A stretch of 64,000 nt of DNA from Clostridium sp. OF09-36 (lineage in GTDB: Bacteria; Bacillota; Clostridia; Lachnospirales; Lachnospiraceae): assembly GCF_003481985.1 (NCBI RefSeq), contig NZ_QUMD01000008.1:96103-160102 (forward strand), in the 5' to 3' direction. Under the pieces are notes generated by a model, which did not search any database, was not told where the DNA came from, and saw only the letters and a program-made list of their open reading frames with translations. The position numbers and the translations under genes were made by a program. Of this stretch, positions 38,861 to 47,577 are shown piece after piece; positions within the stretch are counted from its first letter, which is position 1, and each line of letters begins with the position of its first letter.

Positions 38861-40045
38861 TTACTTTATCTCTTCATACGGAACCCGGTTGATGCCCTCT
38901 TCCACAGCAGCCTTTGCTACTGCATTCGCTACTGCCAGGGCAACTCTCTTGTCAAAGGAAGACGGAATCACATATTCTGCATTCAGTTCCTCCTCCGGAA
39001 TGACGGAAGCAATCGCATGCGCTGCCGCGATCTTCATCTTCTCGGTAATGTCTTTCGCACGTACTGCAAGAACGCCCTTGAAGAGTCCCGGGAATACCAG
39101 CACATTGTTGATCTGGTTCGGATAATCAGAACGTCCGGTACCAACTACGGCTGCACCGCCTGCTTTTGCCTCATCCGGCATGATCTCCGGAACCGGGTTT
39201 GCATGACAATACATACCGTGGTTCATGGTAGCTACCATTTCTCTGGTTACCAGGTTCGGTCTGGACACACCAACAAAGATATCAGCACCTTTCAAGGCAT
39301 CAGCAAGTGTTCCATGCTCTTTATTCTTGTTGCTGATATGGGAGATTTCTTCCTGACCAGAATTTAAGTTTGCATCGCCCTCACAGATAATGCCGTGGAT
39401 GTCACACATGATAATATTTCCAAAGCCCATTGCAATCAGCTGCTTACCAATTGCCACACCAGCAGCACCAGCGCCATTGATGACAACACGGAGCTCGCCC
39501 ATCTTCTTGCCGGTTACTTTCACTGCATTCAGAAGTGCAGCACCTACTACGATAGCAGTACCGTGCTGGTCATCGTGGAAGACCGGAATGTCACAGCGCT
39601 CTTTCAGCTTTTTCTCAATCTCAAAACAACGCGGAGCTGCAATATCCTCCAGGTTGATGCCGCCAAAGCTCTTGGAGATCAGGGCAATGGTATTGACGAT
39701 GGTGTCCACATCCTTGGAATCCACACACAGCGGAAATGCGTCTACATCTGCAAATGTTTTAAAGAGTGCGCACTTTCCTTCCATAACCGGCATACCAGCA
39801 GACGGTCCGATATCGCCAAGTCCCAGCACTGCGGTTCCGTCTGTGATGACAGCAACCAGATTGCCTTTACGGGTATAATCGTAAGCCTTGTCCTCATCCT
39901 CTGCGATCAGCAGGCACGGCTCTGCCACGCCCGGGGTGTAGGCGATGGACAGCTCCTCCGGAGTTGTAACCTTCGCACGGGAAATGACCTCAATTTTTCC
40001 CTTCCATTCTTTGTGTTTTTCAATTGCAAGCTGCTTCTTATCCAC
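38861..40045 (-). CDS. NAD(P)-dependent malic enzyme
   Basis: The 394-residue enzyme decarboxylates malate to pyruvate. Motifs include SIAYTPGVAEPC, LGLGDIGPSAGMPVMEGK, the metal block PVFHDDQHGTAIV and the dinucleotide fold VVINGAGAAGVAIGKQL. Length matches the short bacterial form without a phosphotransacetylase domain. The start is GTG (40043-40045) with AGGAGG eight bases upstream. Single gene with its own terminator. It could pull malate or tartrate-derived C4 acids toward pyruvate. Confidence 0.94.
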   Translation of the reverse strand: MDKKQLAIEKHKEWKGKIEVISRAKVTTPEELSIAYTPGVAEPCLLIAEDEDKAYDYTRKGNLVAVITDGTAVLGLGDIGPSAGMPVMEGKCALFKTFADVDAFPLCVDSKDVDTIVNTIALISKSFGGINLEDIAAPRCFEIEKKLKERCDIPVFHDDQHGTAIVVGAALLNAVKVTGKKMGELRVVINGAGAAGVAIGKQLIAMGFGNIIMCDIHGIICEGDANLNSGQEEISHISNKNKEHGTLADALKGADIFVGVSRPNLVTREMVATMNHGMYCHANPVPEIMPDEAKAGGAAVVGTGRSDYPNQINNVLVFPGLFKGVLAVRAKDITEKMKIAAAHAIASVIPEEELNAEYVIPSSFDKRVALAVANAVAKAAVEEGINRVPYEEIK

Positions 40046-40441
40046 CAGTTTGTCCTCCTGTATTTGTTAAATTTTCTACATTCACATCAATTTTTCCAAA
40101 ACGGCTGTTAACTTTCTGTCAGAATCTGGCATTGCCGTCCCGCATGCGCCTGACCGCGTAACGACGCCGATGGATCTGCTGTTTCGGTTTTCTGATGCGT
40201 TACAGCTGATTTCATTCTAATACAAAGTAGAAAAGGCGTCAACCTGACAGAAAGGAATGTTTTCGTCACTGCTCATATATCGCACAAACAACAAATTTTG
40301 CAGCATAGCTTCTATTTCAACATTTTGTTGCCTGGACAACGGATTTTCTTTGCTATTGCGTTTATAATAGAATCATATGTAACTGCTAGCATAAAACAGT
40401 TACGGGCAGATTTTATCCAACATTCAAGGAGGTTTATCATC
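40046..40441. other. Divergent intergenic region, malic enzyme / cupin 2
   Basis: The 396-bp region holds a probable -10 TATAAT (40363-40368) for the cupin gene and the inverted repeat at 40379-40403. Around 40130-40200 are several short GCGTAAC/GCGTTAC words without clear pairing. No coding region was seen. Confidence 0.5.
40379..40403 (+). repeat. Inverted repeat GTAACTG-N11-CAGTTAC before cupin 2
   Basis: Arms 40379-40385 and 40397-40403 start 11 bases after the TATAAT box, exactly as in the other cupin gene, and the right arm extends to AAACAGTTACGG, the shared intergenic core. Confidence 0.55.
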
Positions 40442-40771
40442 ATGAGCTTTATCAAAAATATCGACAAGTCCCAGGTTCTCACATTAAAAGATGAGGTTTC
40501 CTACCAGAAAGGCCAGGTCGTCAGCAAGACCCTCGCCCAGAATGATGCCTTAAGCGTTACCCTCTTCGCTTTCGACAAGGACGAGGAGATCAGCACCCAC
40601 GAATCTGGCGGTGACGCGTTCGTCATCTGCTTAGACGGCGTTGGCCGCATCACCATCGACGGCAAGGCATATGAACTGCATGAAGGGGAGTCTATCGTCA
40701 TGCCGGCAAAGCATCCGCATGCCGTGTATGGACAGGAGCAGTTTAAGATGCTGCTGGTTGTGGTATTCTAG
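40442..40771 (+). CDS. Cupin domain protein (copy 2)
   Basis: The 109-residue cupin carries EEISTHESGGDAFVICLDG (motif 1) and GESIVMPAKHPHAVYG (motif 2). Motif 1 has a single His where copy 1 has two, so metal binding may differ. Function unknown; small proteins of this type are common in anaerobes. AAGGAGG precedes the ATG at 40442. Confidence 0.85.
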   Translation: MSFIKNIDKSQVLTLKDEVSYQKGQVVSKTLAQNDALSVTLFAFDKDEEISTHESGGDAFVICLDGVGRITIDGKAYELHEGESIVMPAKHPHAVYGQEQFKMLLVVVF

Positions 40772-40811
40772 TTGTTGAGAAAAAAAGCTTCAACCGGAAA
40801 CAAAACAAGAC

Positions 40812-40840
40812 TTGCCAAACAAGCGGTCCTATTGTATACT
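40812..40840 (+). promoter_or_regulatory. Promoter of candidate small RNA
   Basis: TTGCCA (40812-40817), a 17-nt spacer and TATACT (40835-40840). A near-identical promoter design precedes the hydrogenase genes at 41030-41058. Confidence 0.65.
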
Positions 40841-40847
40841 TGGTCTC

Positions 40848-40986
40848 AGCTGCGGTCATTTCAAGGACCGCGCAGTGCGGCTGTCTTGCCGGATAATATG
40901 AGAAAAAGTTTTAAGTTTATAAGATACCCAAAAGGGAGTCGCATGAAAGGTCCAAAGACCCGGAATGCGGCTTCCTTTGTTTTATT
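40848..40986 (+). ncRNA. Candidate small non-coding RNA upstream of hydrogenase genes
   Basis: A unit of about 140 nt runs from the promoter's expected start to a terminator and contains no convincing reading frame. A 5' hairpin (GCGGTC with GACCGC, 40852-40870) is followed by an A/U-rich linker and then the terminal hairpin, whose loop holds an inner GGTC-CAAA-GACC stem. I do not recognise the family. It could instead be a 5' leader with an attenuator for the hydrogenase genes, though those have their own promoter. Confidence 0.45.
40930..40986 (+). terminator. Terminator of candidate small RNA
   Basis: Long stem (40930-40944 with 40965-40978, some G-U pairs), inner 4-bp stem at 40949-40960, followed by TTTGTTTTATTT. 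Confidence 0.7.
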
Positions 40987-41029
40987 TCTGACAAACTTTT
41001 AGAAAACCTAAAAAATTTTTAGTTTTCGC

Positions 41030-41058
41030 TTGCCTTTTTCTCTGGCACTCTGTATACT
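41030..41058 (+). promoter_or_regulatory. Promoter of the hydrogenase operon
   Basis: TTGCCT (41030-41035), 17-nt spacer, TATACT (41053-41058), leaving a leader of roughly 85 nt. Confidence 0.65.
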
Positions 41059-41152
41059 TAGAGGCAGTTGTATTTGAGAAACATCATCATTTTGTACAAT
41101 AACGTGGCAATCAAGCGCATGGCCACCTAACAAAAAGGGAGGAACACCTACT

Positions 41153-42982
41153 ATGAGTCGTTTGGAAATCACCAGTCCCAACCAGGCTCAGCTCATGATT
41201 GAGGAGCTGTACAAAGACCTGGAACGCCGAATCGAATCCAGTCCGCCAGGTCTCTGCCCGGTTGACATGACCAGAGCCTTTGTGGAGATGTGCCACACCC
41301 ACACCTGCGCAAATGTGTCCCGTGCCGTGTCGGCCTGTGGCAGTTAAAGAACCTGCTCACCGATGTTATGAACGGGGAAGCCACCATGGAAACCTTAAAG
41401 CTCATGGAGGAACTGTCCCAGAGCATTATGAACGGTGCTGACTGTGCCATTGGCTACGAAGCTGCCCATACGGTATACCGAAGCTTAAAAGAATGCCGTG
41501 AAGACTATGAGGAGCACGTTCATCAGGCCGCTGTACCTGCAACTACACGCAGCCGGTTCCGTGCGTTTCCCTTTGCCCGGCCCATGTGGATATTCCGGGT
41601 TACGTTTCCCTGGTACGCGAAGGCCGCTACGCCGATGCCATCCGTCTGATCCGCAAGGACAATCCATTTCCGACCACCTGCGGCTTCATCTGTGAACATC
41701 CGTGTGAGGCCCGCTGCCGCAGAAACATCATTGACGACGCCGTCAACATCCGCGGATTGAAACGCTTCGCAGCAGATTATGCCGGCAAAGTTCCTCCGCC
41801 AGCCTGTGCTGCTTCCACCGGCAAAAAGATTGCCATCATCGGCGGCGGCCCGGGCGGCTTAAGCGCAGCTATTACCTGCAGCTCATGGGACATCAGACCA
41901 CCGTTTTTGAAATGCTCCCGAAACTGGGCGGCATGCTCCGCTACGGCATCCCGAACTACCGTCTGCCAAAGGAGCGTCTTGATGACGATATCAACGCCAT
42001 TCTGGAGACTGGTGTGAAAGTCGAGTACGGAAAACGGATCGGAACTGACATTACGATTCAGGAACTGTGCAAGGAATACGATGCCGTGCTCATCACCATC
42101 GGCGCAAGCACAGATAAAAAGCTTGGCATTGAAGGAGAATCTGCAGAAGGTGTCATCTCCGCAGTCCACTTCCTGCGTGATGTCGGAAAGAACTTAAATC
42201 CGGATCTGAGCGGACAGGAGGTTGCTGTCATTGGCGGCGGCAACGTTTCCATGGATGCAGTCCGAACAGCAAAACGTCTCGGCGCAAAGAAGGTTTCTAT
42301 CCTCTACCGGCGCCGTGTAGCTGATATGACTGCACTTCCGGGTGAGATTGAAGGCGCTGTTGCCGAGGGCATTGAAGTAAAAACCCTGATGGCTCCGGCC
42401 CGGATCGATGTCGATGAAAACAACCATGTGCGCGGTGTCTATGTCACCCCGCAGATGATCAGCAAGATTAAAGGCGGCAGAGCCAGTGTGCGTGCGACCG
42501 GCGAGCCGGATATCTTTGTTCCGTGCCAGACCCTGATCGTGGCGATCGGACAGGATATCGAATTCCAGCACTTCGAGGAAGCCGGTCTTCCGGTCAACCG
42601 CGGCAAGATCCAGACCGAGCGCTACGGCGGTTTCGACCATATGCCTGGCGTATTTGCAGGCGGCGACTGCGCGTCCGGCCCGGCATCCGTCATCAAAGCC
42701 ATTGCCGCTGCCAAGGTCGTTGCGGCAAACATAGACGAATATCTTGGTTTCCGTCACACGATCAGCTGCGATGTTGTGCTTCCAGAGCCTGATCTGCGTG
42801 ACCGCATTCCATGCGGCCGTGTCAATATGACTGAGCGCGAGGCCTGCGAGCGCGTCTGCGATTTCGAAGGCGTGGAAAACTGCATGACCGAAGCAGAAGC
42901 AAGACAGGAAGCAAGCCGCTGCCTCGGCTGCGATCACTTCGGCTATGGAATCTTCAAAGGAGGTCGTGAAAACAGATGGTAA
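41153..42982 (+). CDS. GltD-like NAD(P)H flavoprotein with N-terminal NuoF-type Fe-S motif, hydrogenase partner (frameshifts at ~41308, ~41528, ~41869)
   Basis: Repaired at three single-base breaks, the 610-residue protein has an N-terminal region with CGKCVPCRVGLWQLKNLL, the NuoF-like 4Fe-4S site; then a GltD-type Fe-S domain (CTCNYTQPVPCVSLCPAHVDIPGY, CEHPCEARCRR); an FAD fold IIGGGPGGLSAAYYLQLMGH; and an NAD(P) fold VIGGGNVSMDAVRTAKRLGAKKVSILYRR; ending with CLGCDHFGYG. It overlaps hydA by seven bases. This pairing resembles the glutamate-synthase-linked class of [FeFe] hydrogenases, in which the flavoprotein passes electrons between NAD(P)H and the hydrogenase. Direction and cofactor are not shown. 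Start follows AGGGAGG. Confidence 0.87.
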
Positions 42983-44718
42983 ATTTAAAGATCGATCATA
43001 ACGAAATCTCGGTTCCGGAGGGAACCACCATTATGGAAGCGGCTGCCCTTGCAGGAATCGACATTCCAAAGCTCTGCTATTTAAAAGATATCAACGAGAT
43101 TGCGGCTTGCCGCGTATGTCTCGTGGAGGTTGTCGGAAAAGAGAAGCTGGTAACCTCCTGCAACAATAAAGTGCAGGAGGGACTGGAAATCCTAACAAAC
43201 AGTCCGCGGGTTCGTGTGGCAAGAAAACAGAATGTACAGCTCATCCTCTCCCAGCACGACTTTAAGTGCGCAACCTGTGTCCGCAGCGGCAACTGTACTC
43301 TGCAGACGCTTTCAAACGACTTAAACATCATCGACCTTCCGTTTAAAGAGCGTGTAGAACATGCTCCATGGGATAAGAATTTCCCGCTCATCCGCGACAC
43401 GGAAAAGTGCATCAAGTGCATGCGCTGCATCCAGGTTTGCGATAAAGTGCAGGGACTGGGTATCTGGGATGTGACCAGTACCGGTTCCAGAACCACCGTC
43501 AATGTCAAAGGCAACCGCAAGATCACCGATGCAGACTGTGCCCTCTGCGGCCAGTGCATCACCCACTGTCCGGTGGGCGCCCTGCGCGAGCGCGATGACA
43601 CCGAAAAAGTATGGGATGCCATTGCAGATGAAAAGAAAACCGTTGTAGTCCAGATTGCTCCCGCGGTCCGCACTGCATGGGGCGAAGCCATGGGAATGAA
43701 ACGCGAAGACGCTACCGTCGGCAAGATTTTAGATGCCTGGAAGCGCATGGGCGCGGACTACGTGTTCGATACCTCCTTCTCCGCCGACTTAACGATCATG
43801 GAAGAAGCAACCGAATTTCTGGATCGGTTCCAGAGCGGTTCCTTAAACAACCGGCCGATGTTCACCTCCTGCTGTCCGGGCTGGCTGCGTTTTGTAAAAA
43901 CCCAGTTCCCGGAGATGGTTCCGCAGCTTTCGACCGCGAAATCCCCGCAGCAGATGTTTGGTGCTGTCATGAAGACCTACTTCGCCCAGTCCATCGGCGT
44001 GGACCCGGAAAATATTGTGACCGTATCCGTTATGCCCTGCGTTGCAAAAAAGGCAGAGGCAAACATGGATTTCTACTATAAAGAATACGCAGGGAAAGAC
44101 GTGGACATTGTGCTGACCACACGAGAGTTCACACGCATGCTCCGCGAAACCCACATCCGGCCGGAAGTGCTGACTGACCGAAAGCCAGACAGCCTCATGC
44201 AGGAGTGGACCGGTGCCGGCGTCATCTTCGGCGCAACCGGCGGTGTCATGGAGGCGGCACTTCGAACCGCTTACCATGCCCTGTCCGGCAAAAATCCGGA
44301 CCCGGATTTCTTTGATGACATCCGTACCGTCAATGAGGATTATGCACTCACAGAAGCAAACCTCGACTTTAACGGAACCACGGTCCGCACCGCCATTGTC
44401 AGCGGCCTCGGCAACACAAGAAAACTCCTCGAGGCGATCCGGCGCGGCGATGTATCTTATGACTTCGTAGAAGTCATGGCCTGCCCCGGCGGCTGTGTCG
44501 GCGGCGGCGGACAGCCGATCTGTGACGGCAAAGAACTGGCAGGCGTGCGCGGTGAAAACCTGCACTTCCTCGACAAGAACAGTAAGATCCGGTTCTCCCA
44601 TGAGAATCAGGACGTGGCAAAGCTGTACCAGGATTTCCTTGAACATCCTCTTTCCCACAAGTCCCACATGATCTTACACACGGACCACAATGCATGGTCC
44701 ATGCACGATCCGGAGTAA
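42976..44718 (+). CDS. hydA: [FeFe] hydrogenase, catalytic subunit
   Basis: The 580-residue enzyme reduces protons or oxidises H2. It has an N-terminal 2Fe-2S domain (Cys34, 45, 48, 62), a His-Cys3 cluster (His94, Cys98, 101, 107), two 4Fe-4S clusters (Cys145/148/151/155 and 188/191/194/198), and all three H-cluster signatures: TSCCPGW (297-303), MPCVAKKAE (Cys355) and MACPGGCVGGGGQ (Cys503, Cys507). A short C-terminal small-subunit-like segment follows (YQDFLEHPLSHKSHMILH). All ligands are intact. It is coupled to the GltD-like partner; maturases are not in the window. Confidence 0.97.
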   Translation: MVNLKIDHNEISVPEGTTIMEAAALAGIDIPKLCYLKDINEIAACRVCLVEVVGKEKLVTSCNNKVQEGLEILTNSPRVRVARKQNVQLILSQHDFKCATCVRSGNCTLQTLSNDLNIIDLPFKERVEHAPWDKNFPLIRDTEKCIKCMRCIQVCDKVQGLGIWDVTSTGSRTTVNVKGNRKITDADCALCGQCITHCPVGALRERDDTEKVWDAIADEKKTVVVQIAPAVRTAWGEAMGMKREDATVGKILDAWKRMGADYVFDTSFSADLTIMEEATEFLDRFQSGSLNNRPMFTSCCPGWLRFVKTQFPEMVPQLSTAKSPQQMFGAVMKTYFAQSIGVDPENIVTVSVMPCVAKKAEANMDFYYKEYAGKDVDIVLTTREFTRMLRETHIRPEVLTDRKPDSLMQEWTGAGVIFGATGGVMEAALRTAYHALSGKNPDPDFFDDIRTVNEDYALTEANLDFNGTTVRTAIVSGLGNTRKLLEAIRRGDVSYDFVEVMACPGGCVGGGGQPICDGKELAGVRGENLHFLDKNSKIRFSHENQDVAKLYQDFLEHPLSHKSHMILHTDHNAWSMHDPE

Positions 44719-44801
44719 TGACGGTTCGTGCGATGTAATTCATTTCCTCATTATCCTTCTAAACATGGTGTGCCGCCCTGCGGTATACCCACAACTGCCA
44801 G

Positions 44802-44840
44802 ATCAGCGGAGGTGCCACCGGCACCTCCGCTGATTTTTTT
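44802..44840 (+). terminator. Terminator of the hydrogenase operon
   Basis: A perfect 15-bp GC-rich stem (44802-44816 with 44820-44834) with a 3-nt loop is followed by seven T. Confidence 0.95.
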
Positions 44841-44845
44841 AGACA

Positions 44846-44880
44846 AAGAAACGCCGCCCATTTTGCGGACGGCGTTTCTT
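44846..44880 (-). terminator. Terminator of the phosphoketolase gene
   Basis: An 11-bp perfect stem (44846-44856 with 44870-44880) lies just beyond the phosphoketolase stop in the minus direction, back to back with the hydA terminator. Confidence 0.75.
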
Positions 44881-44916
44881 CTATATATAATACTTCTGTT
44901 TCACTATCATCTGTAC

Positions 44917-47301
44917 TTATTTTTCTACCGGTACATGCCACTCCCAGTTGCGGATCTCTTCGAGGTCCTGGCCGTACTCGGCAATGTACTGCTTGTGCTC
45001 TACCAGTTTGTCGTTCATCTTCTGAATCAGAAAAGAACCACGGTTGCCAAGCTGCGGCAGATGCATCACGGCATCTTTCACCAGGCTGAAGCGGTCAAGC
45101 TGGTTCTGGACACGCATGTCGAACGGAGTCGTGATCGTACCTTCCTCCTGGTAACCATGAACAGACATATTGTGGTTGTTGCGCTCGTAGGTCAGCTCAT
45201 GGATCAGGGTCGGATAACCGTGGAATGCGAAGATAACCGGCTTATCCGGAGTAAAGATTGCATCGTACTCTGCATCGCTTAAGCCGTGCGGATGTTTATG
45301 GTCGGACTCCATCTTGAACAGGTCAACCACATTTACAACGCGGATCTTCAGCTCAGGAAGCTCATCTCTCAGAATGGTAACGGCAGCCATGGTCTCCAGG
45401 GTCGGAGTATCGCCGCAGCATGCCATAACAACATCCGGCTCCTCGCCGCAGTCATTGCTTGCCCACTCCCAGATACCGATACCCTGGGTGCAGTGCTTTA
45501 CAGCCTGCTCCATGGACAGCCACTGGCAGCTCGGATGCTTGGATGCAACGATCGCATTCACATAGTTCTTACTCTTGATGCAGTGATCGAAGCAGGACAG
45601 CAGGCAGTTGGTATCCGGCGGGAGATACATGCGGACAACGTCTGCTTTCTTGTTAGCGATATGGTCTAAGAATCCCGGATCCTGATGGGTAAATCCGTTG
45701 TGGTCCTGCTGCCATACGTTGGAAGTCAGGATGAAGTTTAAGGATGCGATCGGGCGTCTCCAGGACAGCTGGTTGCAGACTTTCAGCCACTTTGCATGCT
45801 GCGCAGCCATGGAATCCACGATACGGATAAATGCCTCATAGCTTGCGAAGAAGCCATGACGGCCGGTCAGCAGGTAACCTTCCAGCCAGCCCTCGCACAT
45901 ATGCTCACTCAGCATACCATCCATGATACGGCCATTTCTTGCCAGCTTATCATCGGTCGGAAGCAGCTCGCCGTTCCAGTCGCGGTTCTGCTCCTCAAAT
46001 ACTTTGTAAAGACGGTTGGACATGCTCTCATCCGGTCCAAAGATACGGAAGTTCTTGCTGTCCTCATTGAGCTTAAAGATATCACGGATATAGCCGCCAA
46101 GTTCAATCATATCCTGAGCCTTGGTCTTGCCCGGCTCAACTGGAATGCCATACTCGCGGAAATCCGGGAGACGCAGGTCTTTCAGCAGCAGTCCGCCATT
46201 TGCATGCGGGTTTGCGCCAAGACGGGCATTGCCCTTCGGAGCCAGCTCAGCCAGTTCCGGGATCAGGCGTCCGTTTTCATCAAACAGCTCTTCTGCGTGG
46301 TAGCTCTTTAACCACTCCTCTAACAGCTGTAAATGCTCCGGCTTCTCCATGCTGATCGGCACCTGATGGGCACGGAAGGAGCCCTCGATCTGCTGTCCGT
46401 CTACTACCTTCGGACCAGTCCAGCCCTTCGGAGTGCGCAGGATGATCATCGGCCACTTCGGACGCTCCTGGTCCTGCTCATCTCTTGCATGCTTCTGAAT
46501 AGCCTTGATCTCCTCGATCACAGCGTCCATGGTCTCTGCCATCTTCTTGTGCATGGTCATCGGGTCATCGCCCTCAACAAAGTACGGCTTCCAGCCGCAG
46601 CCCTCGAAGAAGGACTTAATCTCGTCATGCGGGATACGGGAGAAAATGGTCGGGTTGCTGATCTTGTAACCATTTAAGTGCAGGATTGGAAGAACTGCAC
46701 CATCGGTGACCGGGTTTAAGAATTTATTGGACTGCCAGGAAGTCGCAAGCGGTCCGGTCTCTGCCTCGCCATCACCTACAACTACCGTTGCGATCAGGTC
46801 CGGGTTATCGAACACGGCGCCAAATGCATGCGCAATGGAATAACCCAGCTCGCCGCCCTCGTTGATGGAACCAGGCGTTTCCGGAGCGCAGTGGCTCGGA
46901 ACACCACACGGGAAGGAGAACTGCTTGAACATCTTCTTCATACCTTCCTCGTCCTGGCTGATATTCGGATATACCTCGCTGTAGCTTCCGTCCAGATAGG
47001 TGTTGGCGATCAGGAAGTTGCCGCCATGTCCCGGGCCGGAAAGAAGGATCATATCCAGATCATAGCGCTTGATAGCACGGTTGCAGTGCACATACACAAA
47101 GTTCTGTCCTGGAACGGTTCCCCAGTGTCCTACGATTTTCTTTTTGATCTGATCCATGCTCAGCGGTTTCTTTAAAAGCGGATTATCTAACAGATATAAC
47201 TGACCGGCAGACAGATAGTTTGCCGCACGCCAGTAGGCGTTCATCTTTTCCAGCATTTCCTCACACAGAGGCTGCTTTTCCAGACAGGTGTTGTTCTCCA
47301 T
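44917..47301 (-). CDS. xfp: Xylulose-5-phosphate/fructose-6-phosphate phosphoketolase
   Basis: The 794-residue thiamine diphosphate enzyme splits xylulose 5-phosphate (and often fructose 6-phosphate) with phosphate into acetyl phosphate and an aldose phosphate. Seen are GHGGNFLIANTYLDGSYSEVYP, the ThDP-binding GELGYSIAHAFGAVFDNPDLIATVVVGDGEAETGPLATSW, RTPKGWTGP, and the C-terminal domain NVVDLFKMESDHKHPHGLS. Length is normal. The start at 47299-47301 follows AGAGGTAAG. With the nucleoside and ribokinase genes in this window it offers a pentose route to acetyl phosphate and ATP. A divergent LysR gene may regulate it. Confidence 0.97.
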   Translation of the reverse strand: MENNTCLEKQPLCEEMLEKMNAYWRAANYLSAGQLYLLDNPLLKKPLSMDQIKKKIVGHWGTVPGQNFVYVHCNRAIKRYDLDMILLSGPGHGGNFLIANTYLDGSYSEVYPNISQDEEGMKKMFKQFSFPCGVPSHCAPETPGSINEGGELGYSIAHAFGAVFDNPDLIATVVVGDGEAETGPLATSWQSNKFLNPVTDGAVLPILHLNGYKISNPTIFSRIPHDEIKSFFEGCGWKPYFVEGDDPMTMHKKMAETMDAVIEEIKAIQKHARDEQDQERPKWPMIILRTPKGWTGPKVVDGQQIEGSFRAHQVPISMEKPEHLQLLEEWLKSYHAEELFDENGRLIPELAELAPKGNARLGANPHANGGLLLKDLRLPDFREYGIPVEPGKTKAQDMIELGGYIRDIFKLNEDSKNFRIFGPDESMSNRLYKVFEEQNRDWNGELLPTDDKLARNGRIMDGMLSEHMCEGWLEGYLLTGRHGFFASYEAFIRIVDSMAAQHAKWLKVCNQLSWRRPIASLNFILTSNVWQQDHNGFTHQDPGFLDHIANKKADVVRMYLPPDTNCLLSCFDHCIKSKNYVNAIVASKHPSCQWLSMEQAVKHCTQGIGIWEWASNDCGEEPDVVMACCGDTPTLETMAAVTILRDELPELKIRVVNVVDLFKMESDHKHPHGLSDAEYDAIFTPDKPVIFAFHGYPTLIHELTYERNNHNMSVHGYQEEGTITTPFDMRVQNQLDRFSLVKDAVMHLPQLGNRGSFLIQKMNDKLVEHKQYIAEYGQDLEEIRNWEWHVPVEK

Positions 47302-47336
47302 GATCTTACCTCTTTCTTTACTTACGTCGTTTTGCT

Positions 47337-47350
47337 GCTGTCTGCGCAAC
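47337..47350 (+). repeat. Copy of GCTGTYTGCGCAAC element upstream of xfp
   Basis: One base differs from the copies at 2061 and 63515. It lies 36 bp before the xfp start codon. Confidence 0.45.
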
Positions 47351-47466
47351 ATGGGAAACGTTGCGTTTCTTGCTCAAAAATTTTGGTTTGTTATTTTTCT
47401 AACGTTTACGCATTGTATTTTCGCACATACAATCCAATCTGTAAAATGCAATTTCTGCATTATATT

Positions 47467-47483
47467 CATATCAATTTGATATG
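47467..47483. promoter_or_regulatory. Palindrome between xfp and LysR, candidate operator
   Basis: CATATCAATTTGATATG is a near-perfect 17-bp palindrome in the 276-bp divergent region, a plausible LysR binding site. A -10-like TATAAT for the LysR gene is at 47523-47528. Confidence 0.5.
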
Positions 47484-47577
47484 GATATGCCGCAAACCGT
47501 GGATTTTCCTTGATTTCTGTAATATAATGGAGACAACTTTTTGAGAAAAACAGACTGATAAACTTGGAGAATATACC

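Noticed and set aside
41153..41900. Hydrogenase partner as a decaying pseudogene
   Set aside because: Three breaks in one gene look like decay, but every motif is preserved, hydA is intact and coupled, and all breaks are single deletions as elsewhere.
43843..44667. 274-codon minus-strand frame
   Set aside because: It is antisense to hydA, whose motifs are complete; no independent support.
47302..47577. Catabolite (CcpA) site before xfp
   Set aside because: TTGCGCAA-type words are present but no good match to the cre consensus was seen.
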